DNA of 40,664 nt from assembly GCA_025980665.1 (NCBI GenBank), contig JAICXC010000038.1, forward strand, positions 1 to 40,664. Direction: 5' to 3'. A model generated the notes under the pieces. That model was not told the DNA's origin, ran no database searches, and saw only the letters and a list, made by a program, of their open reading frames with translations. Shown piece by piece: positions 26,244 to 33,473 of the stretch; the first letter of the stretch is position 1; each line of letters starts with the position of its first letter. The DNA is from Bryobacteraceae bacterium (GTDB taxonomy: Bacteria > Acidobacteriota > Terriglobia > Bryobacterales > Bryobacteraceae). The translations under genes and the position numbers were made by a program.

Positions 26244-26642
26244 GTGATTTTTCGACTCAATCCATCCTCGGGCATTCCGCTCTACCTGCAGCTCATCGAG
26301 CAGGTGAAGCACGCCGTCGAAACGGGCGCGCTCCACGAAGGCGATCAGCTCCCGACCATCCGCAAGGTCGCCGTGGATCTGGTCATGAACCCCAATACCG
26401 TTGTCCGGGCGTACCGGGAATTAGAACACGAGGGAATTGTCGAGCTGAAGCACGGCTCGGGAGCGTTCATCCGGGAATCCGCGGGGGGACGGGCGCGGGT
26501 GATGCGCAAGGCACAGGCCTTGATGCAGTCCGCCCTGGAACGGCTCGCGCCGTTAGGGCTGACCGAAGACGAGCTTCGCAGGGTGTTTGAGAATGAGCTG
26601 GCGCAATCGCGTGCCGCACGCCAATTAGAAGGGAAACCATGA
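26244..26642 (+). CDS. GntR-family (YtrA subfamily) regulator
   Basis: 132 residues from a GTG. The winged helix (about 1-80) carries SSGIPLYLQLIEQVKHAVET, GDQLPTIRKVAVDLVMNPNT and VVRAYRELEHEGIVELKHGS, the GntR signature. The short C-terminal region (about 85-130), helical, is the YtrA type, without a ligand-binding domain. Such regulators repress ABC transporter operons that respond to cell-envelope stress or antibiotics. It overlaps the ATPase gene by four bases (ATGA), so it belongs to its operon. The operator lies directly upstream. Confidence 0.92.
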   Translation: MIFRLNPSSGIPLYLQLIEQVKHAVETGALHEGDQLPTIRKVAVDLVMNPNTVVRAYRELEHEGIVELKHGSGAFIRESAGGRARVMRKAQALMQSALERLAPLGLTEDELRRVFENELAQSRAARQLEGKP

Positions 26643-27532
26643 TCGACAACATTATCGAGACAAACCAGCTCACCAAGTCTTTCCAAGGCCAGCCTGCGTT
26701 GCGCGGCTTGGACCTGCGGGTTCCCGCGGGAAGTATTTTCGGTTTCCTCGGCCGCAACGGAGCAGGGAAGACCACCACGATAAAGACTCTGATGGGGTTG
26801 CTGCGATCCGACAGCGGGACCGCACGTGTATTTGGAAACCCAGTCTCCGATGCTGACCGCTCCATCGAGATTCGCAGGCGGATCGGCTTCGTCACAGAGG
26901 ACAAGGAGCTGTACCCATACATGACGGTGGAGCAGATCGTCCGTTTTACCCGTCCTTTTTTCCCCAAGTGGCGCGACGATTTGGAGCGCCGTTATCTGCA
27001 GATGTTCGAGCTTCCGCCCAAGAAAAAGATCCCCGACCTTTCAAAAGGCATGCGATCGAAGCTAATGCTCCTGCTGGCGATTTCGCGCGGAGCCGAGTTG
27101 TTGATCCTCGATGAACCAACCGATGGTCTGGATCCAGCCGCCACCGAAGACGTGCTGCGCGAGCTGGTTGCGATTGCAGCGTCGGAAGGAACCACCATGT
27201 TCTTTTCATCGCATCAACTGGCCGAGGTCGAACTGATCGCCGACTACATCGGCATCATCGACAAAGGAAAGATGGTAGTGGCGGGCTCCTTAGACGATAT
27301 GAAGGCTCAATATCAGCGGCTCCAGGTGGTGTTCGCGGATTCCATGGAGCTTCCCGCGCGCTGGGTGGCCGGCGTCGAACATGTGCGACAGGAAGGACGG
27401 GTTCTTTCGATCCTGGCCAGCCACAACGTCGATGCCATCATCGAACAGGCGCGAGCCTTACCGGGCACGTCGGTCGAGAGCTTCCCGGTGACGCTCAAGG
27501 AGATCTTCCTGGAACACGTGAGGAGCAACTGA
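26639..27532 (+). CDS. ABC transporter ATP-binding protein
   Basis: 297 residues. Walker A GRNGAGKTT (about 38-46), Q-loop region IGFVTEDKELYPYMTVEQIV, a signature segment LSKGMRSKLMLLLA (variant of LSGGQ), Walker B LLILDEPTDGLD and switch His in SSHQLAEVELIADY. It is a stand-alone ATPase of the CcmA/YtrB type that pairs with a membrane permease. The next gene, beginning two bases after its stop codon, is such a permease. With the YtrA-type regulator upstream, the system may export a lipid or peptide or detoxify. The substrate is unknown. Confidence 0.93.
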   Translation: MIDNIIETNQLTKSFQGQPALRGLDLRVPAGSIFGFLGRNGAGKTTTIKTLMGLLRSDSGTARVFGNPVSDADRSIEIRRRIGFVTEDKELYPYMTVEQIVRFTRPFFPKWRDDLERRYLQMFELPPKKKIPDLSKGMRSKLMLLLAISRGAELLILDEPTDGLDPAATEDVLRELVAIAASEGTTMFFSSHQLAEVELIADYIGIIDKGKMVVAGSLDDMKAQYQRLQVVFADSMELPARWVAGVEHVRQEGRVLSILASHNVDAIIEQARALPGTSVESFPVTLKEIFLEHVRSN

Positions 27533-27533
27533 A

Positions 27534-28208
27534 ATGTTGTGGTACAAAGCATGGCTGGAGACGCGGTTTAGATTGCTGTTTTCGCTCGTCGTCGTAGCTT
27601 TGGTTCTGGTGTTGTTGTATTCGAAGCAGGCCACCGAAGCTAGGGCGGTCGTTGGAATCGCAACAGGATTGGCGGCGTTACTATCCATTATGTTGGCAGG
27701 CGCGGGAATCGCCACCCAACCTGCGTTTCAGGCGACGAAAGGTCTGCACGGATCGATTCTGTTTACGCTTTCCATGCCGGTGAGCCGGTTCCATTTGCTC
27801 GCGGTCAGAGCTGGCTTTGGATGGTTGGAGATGGTCGGAGGAATCGGCGCCGTGTGCTGTGGAATGTGGATGTTGTTTCCGGCGGAAACGGTGATGCCGC
27901 GCGACATGCTTGATTATGCGGGAACGCTCATTGCCTGCGCTTCGGGACTCTATGCCATATCCGTGTTATTGGCCACATTCCTGGATGACCAATGGCGCGT
28001 CTGGGGCAGCGGAATCGTTTTCGCAGCGCTATGGTGGCTCTTGAATAAAACTCCATTACCTGGCTCCATGAACATCTTTCGAGCCATGGGAGAGGGTTCA
28101 CCTCTGGTGGCACACACGTTGCCCTTGCTTGCGATGACGTACTCTTTGGGGCTGGCGGCAATTCTTGTTTTCGTCGCGTTCAAAGTTGTGCAGCACCGCG
28201 AATACTAA
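27534..28208 (+). CDS. ABC transporter permease
   Basis: 224 residues with about six membrane helices, for example LLFSLVVVALVLVLLYSKQA, LLSIMLAGAGIATQPAF and YSLGLAAILVFVAFKVVQ. The DGD- or ABC-2-like short form fits a half transporter acting as homodimer with the preceding ATPase. The start ATG follows the ATPase stop codon after one base, and the stop codon is followed after one base by the SpoIIE-type gene, so the four genes should be one operon. No motif shows the substrate. Family is judged from hydrophobic pattern and context. Confidence 0.82.
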   Translation: MLWYKAWLETRFRLLFSLVVVALVLVLLYSKQATEARAVVGIATGLAALLSIMLAGAGIATQPAFQATKGLHGSILFTLSMPVSRFHLLAVRAGFGWLEMVGGIGAVCCGMWMLFPAETVMPRDMLDYAGTLIACASGLYAISVLLATFLDDQWRVWGSGIVFAALWWLLNKTPLPGSMNIFRAMGEGSPLVAHTLPLLAMTYSLGLAAILVFVAFKVVQHREY

Positions 28209-28209
28209 G

Positions 28210-29364
28210 ATGGCTTGGACTGGTGCGCGGGATCGTCGCCGCTATTGGCAAAGTTTGCCGCTATCGGCAGTGGCGTGGGTGGCCCTGACATCTTTCCTCA
28301 CCTTCACTTCAGTCGAGCTTGCAACGGGCCTGGTCGACGGCCTGCAATGGCCTTTTTGGTGGGTACTAGCCAAGAGTGCGTTTTTCGGCGTCATCATGGC
28401 CTTGTCCTTCGCGATCGTCCTGCGAAATCCCAAAGCTCGTTTCCTGATCATTATTCCTATAGCTGTTCTCCTTGTTGTTCTGCCAAAGATCCAGTCGGGC
28501 CTCCCAGCCAACAAGCTATTGATGGGGCCCGGCTTCGAGTACGTCCGATGGCGTTTGGCAATGGATGCAATGCTATCCGGTGCCACGGCGGCATTAGGGT
28601 GGATCATATTAGTGCTCTTCGCGGGGACACAGGGAGTCAAACACGTTCGCGCTCGCACTGAACTTGAACTGGCGGAGAAGCTCCAGCAAACACTTGCTCC
28701 TCCACTCGCAGCGTGCAGCCAGGCGTACGAAATCCTAGGGAGGTCCGTGCCCAGCAGCCAAATGGGAGGGGACCTGCTGGATGCCGTAGACGACTGCGGG
28801 GCAATGGCGTGCTTCCTCGCTGATGTCGCCGGCCATGGAATCCAAGCCGGTGTGTTTATGGGGATGGTAAAGAGCAGCGCCAGGACAGCTTTGCTCCGGC
28901 CCAGGCCATTGGAGGAATTGCTGGCGGATCTGAACAGGGTTCTCTTTGATGTAAAGGGCGAGTCGCCGACTTACGTGACGTTCGCCTGCCTTCGATGCTG
29001 GGAGGGCGGCAAGGTCGAGTACGCGCTTGCTGGCAACGGGCCGATTCTCCACTATCACGCCCATCAAAGATCCGTGTCGCAGTTGGGCATGGAACAGTTC
29101 CCGCTAGGACTATTCGCGAACGCAACTTTTGTGAGTGGCACGGTCGAAGTGGAACCAGGGGATATTCTGGCGCTATTAACGGACGGGCTGCCGGAAGTGG
29201 AGGACGACAACCATGAGCAATTCGGACTGGAGCGTATCGGGAAAATTATCGCGCGGAATCCCGATGCTCCGCTAGCAGATCTAACGGAGAATCTATTCGC
29301 TGTGGTCCGGCAGTTTGGACGGCAAACGGACGACGAGACGCTGGTGCTCGTGAAGGCGCGTTAA
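28210..29364 (+). CDS. Membrane SpoIIE/RsbU-type PP2C phosphatase in the ABC operon
   Basis: 384 residues from ATG 28210, one base after the permease stop. The frame is open earlier inside the permease gene but that part is not protein-like. The N-terminal part has about four membrane helices (VAWVALTSFLTFTSVELA, FWWVLAKSAFFGVIMALSFA, FLIIIPIAVLLVVLP, LSGATAALGWIILVLFAG). The SpoIIE domain keeps its metal residues: MGGDLLDAV, ADVAGHGIQAG, LAGNGPILHY, LLTDGLPEVE and TDDETLVLV. It probably regulates a phosphorylated partner in response to a membrane signal. Linkage to an ABC transporter with a YtrA regulator is unusual in my experience. Confidence 0.88.
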   Translation: MAWTGARDRRRYWQSLPLSAVAWVALTSFLTFTSVELATGLVDGLQWPFWWVLAKSAFFGVIMALSFAIVLRNPKARFLIIIPIAVLLVVLPKIQSGLPANKLLMGPGFEYVRWRLAMDAMLSGATAALGWIILVLFAGTQGVKHVRARTELELAEKLQQTLAPPLAACSQAYEILGRSVPSSQMGGDLLDAVDDCGAMACFLADVAGHGIQAGVFMGMVKSSARTALLRPRPLEELLADLNRVLFDVKGESPTYVTFACLRCWEGGKVEYALAGNGPILHYHAHQRSVSQLGMEQFPLGLFANATFVSGTVEVEPGDILALLTDGLPEVEDDNHEQFGLERIGKIIARNPDAPLADLTENLFAVVRQFGRQTDDETLVLVKAR

Positions 29365-29378
29365 TTCCGTTCCGATTT

Positions 29379-30092
29379 TTAGGCCGCGCGCAGCAGAACC
29401 GTGGTGATGTTGTCCGGCCCGCCGTGGGCGCGTGCGATGGCGATCAACTCTTTGCTCTTGGACTCAAGAGTTCCTTGCGAAGCCAGCGCCTTCCGCAGCT
29501 CCTCTTCGCTCACCACTCCATGCAGGCCGTCGCTGCACATGAGAATCAACATGCCCGGCGATGGATGGACTTTGTGGGTGTGCACCCGAAGGTTATCCGA
29601 GACGCCGATCGCCATGGTCAGGACGTGCCGCATGGGGTGGTTTTTGAGATTTTCTTCGTCGATGCCCAGCCGGCGGCCGACTTCATTGACCCAGGTCTGA
29701 TCCTCGGTGATGGTTTGCAGAGTGCCGTTCTGGAAGGTATACACGCGGCTGTCTCCGACGCTGGCGATGAGGAGATCGCCGCCGTTCTCGACTGCCGCCA
29801 CCAGGGTGGTGCCCATTCCTTCCATGTCAGGATTGGCAGCGGCCGCATCCATCACGCGCTGATTGGCCCGGCCGAATGCAGTCACCAGCTGATCGGAGTC
29901 CATGGCCTTTCCGTTCTGGTGGGCGGCCTGTTCGATGGTTTCCGCGGCCAGTCGTGACGCGTGCTCGCCCGCCTGCGCGCCTCCCATCCCGTCGGCGACC
30001 AAATACAAGCCGATGGTGGGAATCACCAGGAAATAATCTTCATTGTTGCTGCGAACGCAACCTGGGTCGGAAGCTCCAAAGGCTTCGAGCAT
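29379..30092 (-). CDS. PP2C-family protein phosphatase (PrpC/Stp type)
   Basis: 237 residues, a soluble PP2C phosphatase that removes phosphate from Ser/Thr. Conserved motifs: DPGCVRSNNEDYFLV (residues about 9-22), LVADGMGGAQAGEHASRLAA, TTLVAAVENGGDLLIASVGD, SRVYTFQNG, SDGLHGVVSEEEL and GGPDNITTVLLRA. All metal-binding Asp positions seem present. It is the natural antagonist of Hanks-type kinases such as the one at 23971-26106, though the two are not adjacent. It ends a minus-strand run starting at miaA and follows the TPR gene after 32 bases. Confidence 0.93.
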   Translation of the reverse strand: MLEAFGASDPGCVRSNNEDYFLVIPTIGLYLVADGMGGAQAGEHASRLAAETIEQAAHQNGKAMDSDQLVTAFGRANQRVMDAAAANPDMEGMGTTLVAAVENGGDLLIASVGDSRVYTFQNGTLQTITEDQTWVNEVGRRLGIDEENLKNHPMRHVLTMAIGVSDNLRVHTHKVHPSPGMLILMCSDGLHGVVSEEELRKALASQGTLESKSKELIAIARAHGGPDNITTVLLRAA

Positions 30093-30124
30093 GAGCTTTA
30101 AGGATTATAACTAAGACCGCTCCA

Positions 30125-31375
30125 TCACTGTCGCGCTTCGGAAGGGGTGGGCGATTCCAAGATCGACTTCAACTGAAAGTACACACGCTCCTCGTAGCTG
30201 TCTTTCAGCCGTTCTAAAGCCTGGAGCCTTGCGTCGGAAGCGGTCGCTGCACGCAGCCCTTGTTTTTTTAAACAGCGCCCCAGCAGCAGCGTCGCCATCT
30301 GATCCCCCGGGTTGCGATCGAGCACCGCGCGAAACCGATCGGCGGCTGCGGCGAAGTCGCCTTTCTTGAACAACGCGTAGCCCAAATTGAAATGGTAGTC
30401 TGGATCGCTAGGGTCCTGATCCAGCGCTTTGCGAAACGTTTCCACCGCTTGGGGCAGATTCAGCCGGCTCTCGGCAGCTCCCAGGTTGTTCCACACGGTG
30501 CTGATCGGCACCTTCTCGGCGATGGTCTGGAATGCCTTGCGCGCGGCCTCAAAATCGCCCGCCTGATAGCGTGCGAACCCGAGAAAGAAGCTGGCTTCGC
30601 GATAGTGATTCTCGGTGGGTCCAACGTGCTCCAGCCAAGCTGCGGCCTCGCGGTACTCCTTTCGCTCGAAGTGGATTTTTCCCAGTTCGAAGGCGGGCGG
30701 AGAGTAATCCGGGTCCAGGCGAGCCGCCTGGGTGAAATACTTCTCTTTCTGCTCAGGCGCCTCGGCCAGCAGTCCGCGAATATAATTTTCGAGCACGTCC
30801 AGGGGGACCGCAGTGCGCAGCGACCGGAATTCCGATTCCGCCGGAGCGCGCGAGGGAGCCACCACCGTCAGCGCCCGCCAAGCCAAGTGCGATTCGAGCG
30901 TGGCCAGGTCTTCGATCGCGCCGGTTTCCTCGAAGGCCGCGCTTTGCCTTAAGTGCCGCCGGTCGGAGACGCGCGCCTGAATCTTTAGCGAGCCTTTGGA
31001 GGCGGAGTTGGATGCGCCGCCTGCTGCCGGAACAAAAGAGAAGGTGCCGTGTACTACCTGTTCGGCATCCAGAACTTCTCCGACCTTGAGCATGGAAGCT
31101 TCGGTCAGTTCCGAACGCTCACGAAGATGGAGGCGTTGGTAAGCCTCGGCGGTGCGGTCGCGTTCGAGAGTGAGGACGCCGCGAGCGGCAAAGGCCGCGC
31201 GTAAGGTTTCGGCGATGCTCTCTCCGATCCAGTCCATGCTCGCGGGGTTTCGGGTGACGCCGGACGACGCGGTGGAAACGTTCGAAAAGGGAAGAACCGC
31301 CGTGTTATCCGCTAGCAGCGGAATCGCACCCGCCGACAGGGCGAGCGCGGCGCGCAGATAAAACTGCGTTTTCAC
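30125..31375 (-). CDS. Secreted TolB/FlgO-like plus TPR protein
   Basis: 416 residues with a signal peptide (MKTQFYLRAALALSAGAIPL LA, ending near residue 22). Then comes DNTAVLPFSNVSTASSG and WIGESIAETLRAAFAARGVL TLERD, a nucleotide-independent FlgO/TolB-N-like domain. The middle, EQVVHGTFSFVPAAG, belongs to the same fold. From about 200 to the end TPR-like helices repeat (YFTQAARLDPDYSPPAFELG, FFLGFARYQAGDFEAARKAF, ETFRKALDQDPSDPDYHFNL). It thus resembles the non-kinase half of the protein at 23971-26106. Likely an exported scaffold. It lies between the PilZ-J gene and the phosphatase gene in one run. Confidence 0.82.
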   Translation of the reverse strand: MKTQFYLRAALALSAGAIPLLADNTAVLPFSNVSTASSGVTRNPASMDWIGESIAETLRAAFAARGVLTLERDRTAEAYQRLHLRERSELTEASMLKVGEVLDAEQVVHGTFSFVPAAGGASNSASKGSLKIQARVSDRRHLRQSAAFEETGAIEDLATLESHLAWRALTVVAPSRAPAESEFRSLRTAVPLDVLENYIRGLLAEAPEQKEKYFTQAARLDPDYSPPAFELGKIHFERKEYREAAAWLEHVGPTENHYREASFFLGFARYQAGDFEAARKAFQTIAEKVPISTVWNNLGAAESRLNLPQAVETFRKALDQDPSDPDYHFNLGYALFKKGDFAAAADRFRAVLDRNPGDQMATLLLGRCLKKQGLRAATASDARLQALERLKDSYEERVYFQLKSILESPTPSEARQ

Positions 31376-31413
31376 AGTCTACAGTCTAACAGCGGGCGCT
31401 CGACTCTTCCGTT

Positions 31414-32346
31414 TTAGGCGTTCCGGGTACCCTCGGTAAGCTCCCCGGCATTCTTCGGGGCAGTGACACAATGCTCTTCGGCTTCCTCGAAGCCCTGGAC
31501 CGTCAGCGAGTAGCGGCCCCCGTCGGTCCTCTGGACATATCCCTTGCCACGCAAATACCAGAGGGCGGCTTCCAGATGCTCGCGAGGGCATCCTAGCATG
31601 TCCTCGAACGCGTGAACCGTCATCGAAGCCCGTTCTGGATCCTTCACGGTAGCCGCATACAGCAGCCCAAGAATGCCACGCCGCTTGCGCTTTTCGACAT
31701 CGGGACCGGAAGCCACAACAGCCTGGTCGAAAATCTTCCAGCGCAAGGTCTTTTCCGCGCTGTGACGCGCATCATAGGAAGCCCGTTTTTCCGGATCGCT
31801 CAGAATCCGGAAAGCCTCGGTGAGCTGAACGAACAACTCCGCGTTGCCAGAATCGGTGTTGTCGGGATGATAACGTTGGGCCAGCAAACGGTACACACGA
31901 TAAACCGTTTCATTGTCGGCGTTCGGACTCAACTGCATGATCTCGTAGCAGTCCAAATCCTGGAAATCTGAAGTGACGGTGTGCGATTTGTAATCCGATT
32001 GGCGGCTGGAGTGCTGGTTCGGAGCGCCGGACCCGGCTTCCATGTCCAGAAATTCCAGACCGATGCGGTATCCGCCATTCTCATCCTCAGTGCACCAGAG
32101 AATGCTAGCCCGGCGCGAGATCTCGACACGCTCGTCGCCTAGCTTTCCGCGCACCTGGATAATCGTTCCCACTTTTATGGGAGCAACCAGGGTGACGCTA
32201 AGTCCGGTCTCGGACCAATCCGCCAGATCCGCGGTGATATTGCGGGAATTCCCCATCCCGTCCTTCAGTTCGATGCGGATGACTGAAGTGCCGAGGACTT
32301 TGCGGCGTGCCGCTCTTCTGCGTTGATCGGCCTCGGTTGTACTCAT
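31414..32346 (-). CDS. PilZ domain - J domain fusion protein
   Basis: 310 residues. The N-terminal PilZ domain (about 8-105) has the c-di-GMP motif RRAARRKV (RxxxR, about 10-17) and DWSETG (D/NxSxxG, 43-48), then GYRIGLEFLD. A linker follows. The J domain (about 130-195) reads DCYEIMQLSPNADNETVYRV YRLLAQRYHPDN with the HPD triad at 160-162 and ILSDPEKRASYD. The C-terminal 110 residues include MTVHAFEDMLGCPREHLEAA and GKGYVQRTDGGRYSLTVQGF, which look like a winged helix. The J triad should stimulate an Hsp70 ATPase, and PilZ would make this responsive to c-di-GMP. Neither activity is proven. It lies 38 bases before the TPR gene. Confidence 0.88.
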   Translation of the reverse strand: MSTTEADQRRRAARRKVLGTSVIRIELKDGMGNSRNITADLADWSETGLSVTLVAPIKVGTIIQVRGKLGDERVEISRRASILWCTEDENGGYRIGLEFLDMEAGSGAPNQHSSRQSDYKSHTVTSDFQDLDCYEIMQLSPNADNETVYRVYRLLAQRYHPDNTDSGNAELFVQLTEAFRILSDPEKRASYDARHSAEKTLRWKIFDQAVVASGPDVEKRKRRGILGLLYAATVKDPERASMTVHAFEDMLGCPREHLEAALWYLRGKGYVQRTDGGRYSLTVQGFEEAEEHCVTAPKNAGELTEGTRNA

Positions 32347-32406
32347 GAAAGGCTCAAGTACTATTCAATCGGCGGATTTGGCGATTGTCTGTAGAACCCT
32401 GATCGC

Positions 32407-33360
32407 CTACTCTGACAGGAACTTACCCAGCGCTTCCAGGCATGCCTGGGCAATTGCCGGATCGGACCCGAATCCGGTGAACCAACAAATCCGGGCATCA
32501 CGTTTCGAAGCCCCCCGGAACCAGGTAAGCTGCCGCTTGGCGTACTGGCGAGTCTCGATGGTGGTTGATTCCACGGCCTGTTCGAGGGATATCTGGCCGC
32601 GCAGATAGGCCAAGGCTTGCTTATAGCCCAGCGACTCAAATGGTTTTTCCTCTCCCGAAAGGCCCTGTTCAAGCAGTCGGCGAACCTCCTCAACCAAGCC
32701 CGCAGCAAACATCTGCCGGGTGCGGGTGGCGATCGAATCCGCCAGCAAGTTCCGCTCCGGCGCCAAAACTATTTGAAACAGCGTGAAGCCCCTTAGAGGG
32801 ACGGCCACAGTCGGAGCCGGCAGCGCAGCACCCGTGAGCAGCCGGACTTCCAGTGCACGCGTCGTCTTCTGTATGTCACGAGGATGAATTCGCGTCGCGG
32901 ACGCCGGATCGAGCCGGGTGAGCAGTTGGTGGAGCGTCCCGGGGCGGCGCTGTTCTCGTCGGCTCAGCTTCTTTCGCAATAAGTCGTCGCGACCAGGGAG
33001 GGCAGGGAGCCCTTCGAGGAGCGCTCGCAGGTAGAACCCAGTGCCGCCTACTACTAATGGCAGATGTCCCCGCGATGAGATTCCGAAGATTATCTCTTGG
33101 GCAGCTCGAGCATAATCGCCTGCCGAGAAACTCATTGGGGGGTCCAACGCGTCTAACAAGTGGTGGGGTATGCCGCGGCGGGCATCAGCCGGCGTTTTGG
33201 CCGTGCCAATGTCGAAGCCCCGGTAGAGCTGGAGGGCATCGCAATTGACGATTTCACCCGAGAAGGCTTCGGCGACCCTAAGCGCCAGCTCGCTCTTTCC
33301 CGAGGCGGTCGGGCCGACGATGGCGACTAACGGACGGTCCACGCTATGCCATCGTAACAA
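32407..33360 (-). CDS. miaA: tRNA dimethylallyltransferase
   Basis: 317 residues. The P-loop is GPTASGKSELALRVAEAFSG, followed by VNCDALQLYRGFDIGTAKT with the catalytic Asp, DARRGIPHHLLDALDP, LPLVVGGTGFYLRALLEGL, RDIQKTTRALEVRLLTG, and YAKRQLTWFRG near the C-terminus. MiaA transfers a dimethylallyl group to A37 of tRNAs that read codons beginning with U. The start ATG is possibly earlier, but MLRWHSVDRPLVAIVGPTAS fits the usual distance to the P-loop. It begins the minus-strand run with the PilZ-J, TPR and PP2C genes; whether they share a transcript is uncertain, as 60 bases separate it from the PilZ-J start. Confidence 0.95.
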   Translation of the reverse strand: MLRWHSVDRPLVAIVGPTASGKSELALRVAEAFSGEIVNCDALQLYRGFDIGTAKTPADARRGIPHHLLDALDPPMSFSAGDYARAAQEIIFGISSRGHLPLVVGGTGFYLRALLEGLPALPGRDDLLRKKLSRREQRRPGTLHQLLTRLDPASATRIHPRDIQKTTRALEVRLLTGAALPAPTVAVPLRGFTLFQIVLAPERNLLADSIATRTRQMFAAGLVEEVRRLLEQGLSGEEKPFESLGYKQALAYLRGQISLEQAVESTTIETRQYAKRQLTWFRGASKRDARICWFTGFGSDPAIAQACLEALGKFLSE

Positions 33361-33369
33361 CCGTTCGAT

Positions 33370-33409
33370 GACAGTAATGAAGCGGCTGCGACAGTAATGA
33401 AGCGGCTAC
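33370..33409. repeat. Two tandem 20-base units
   Basis: GACAGTAATGAAGCGGCTGC (33370-33389) is followed directly by the same unit with one changed base (G to A at position 19). It lies just upstream of miaA in the gap between it and the divergent TPR gene, possibly within their promoter region. A TATACT at 33423-33428 could be the -10 box of the plus-strand gene, but no -35 box fits. Confidence 0.7.
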
Positions 33410-33473
33410 CGGATCGACCAGATATACTGAGGATGTGGGATTCCGCCGGGCTGGTTGAGGAAAGCAAACTGAA

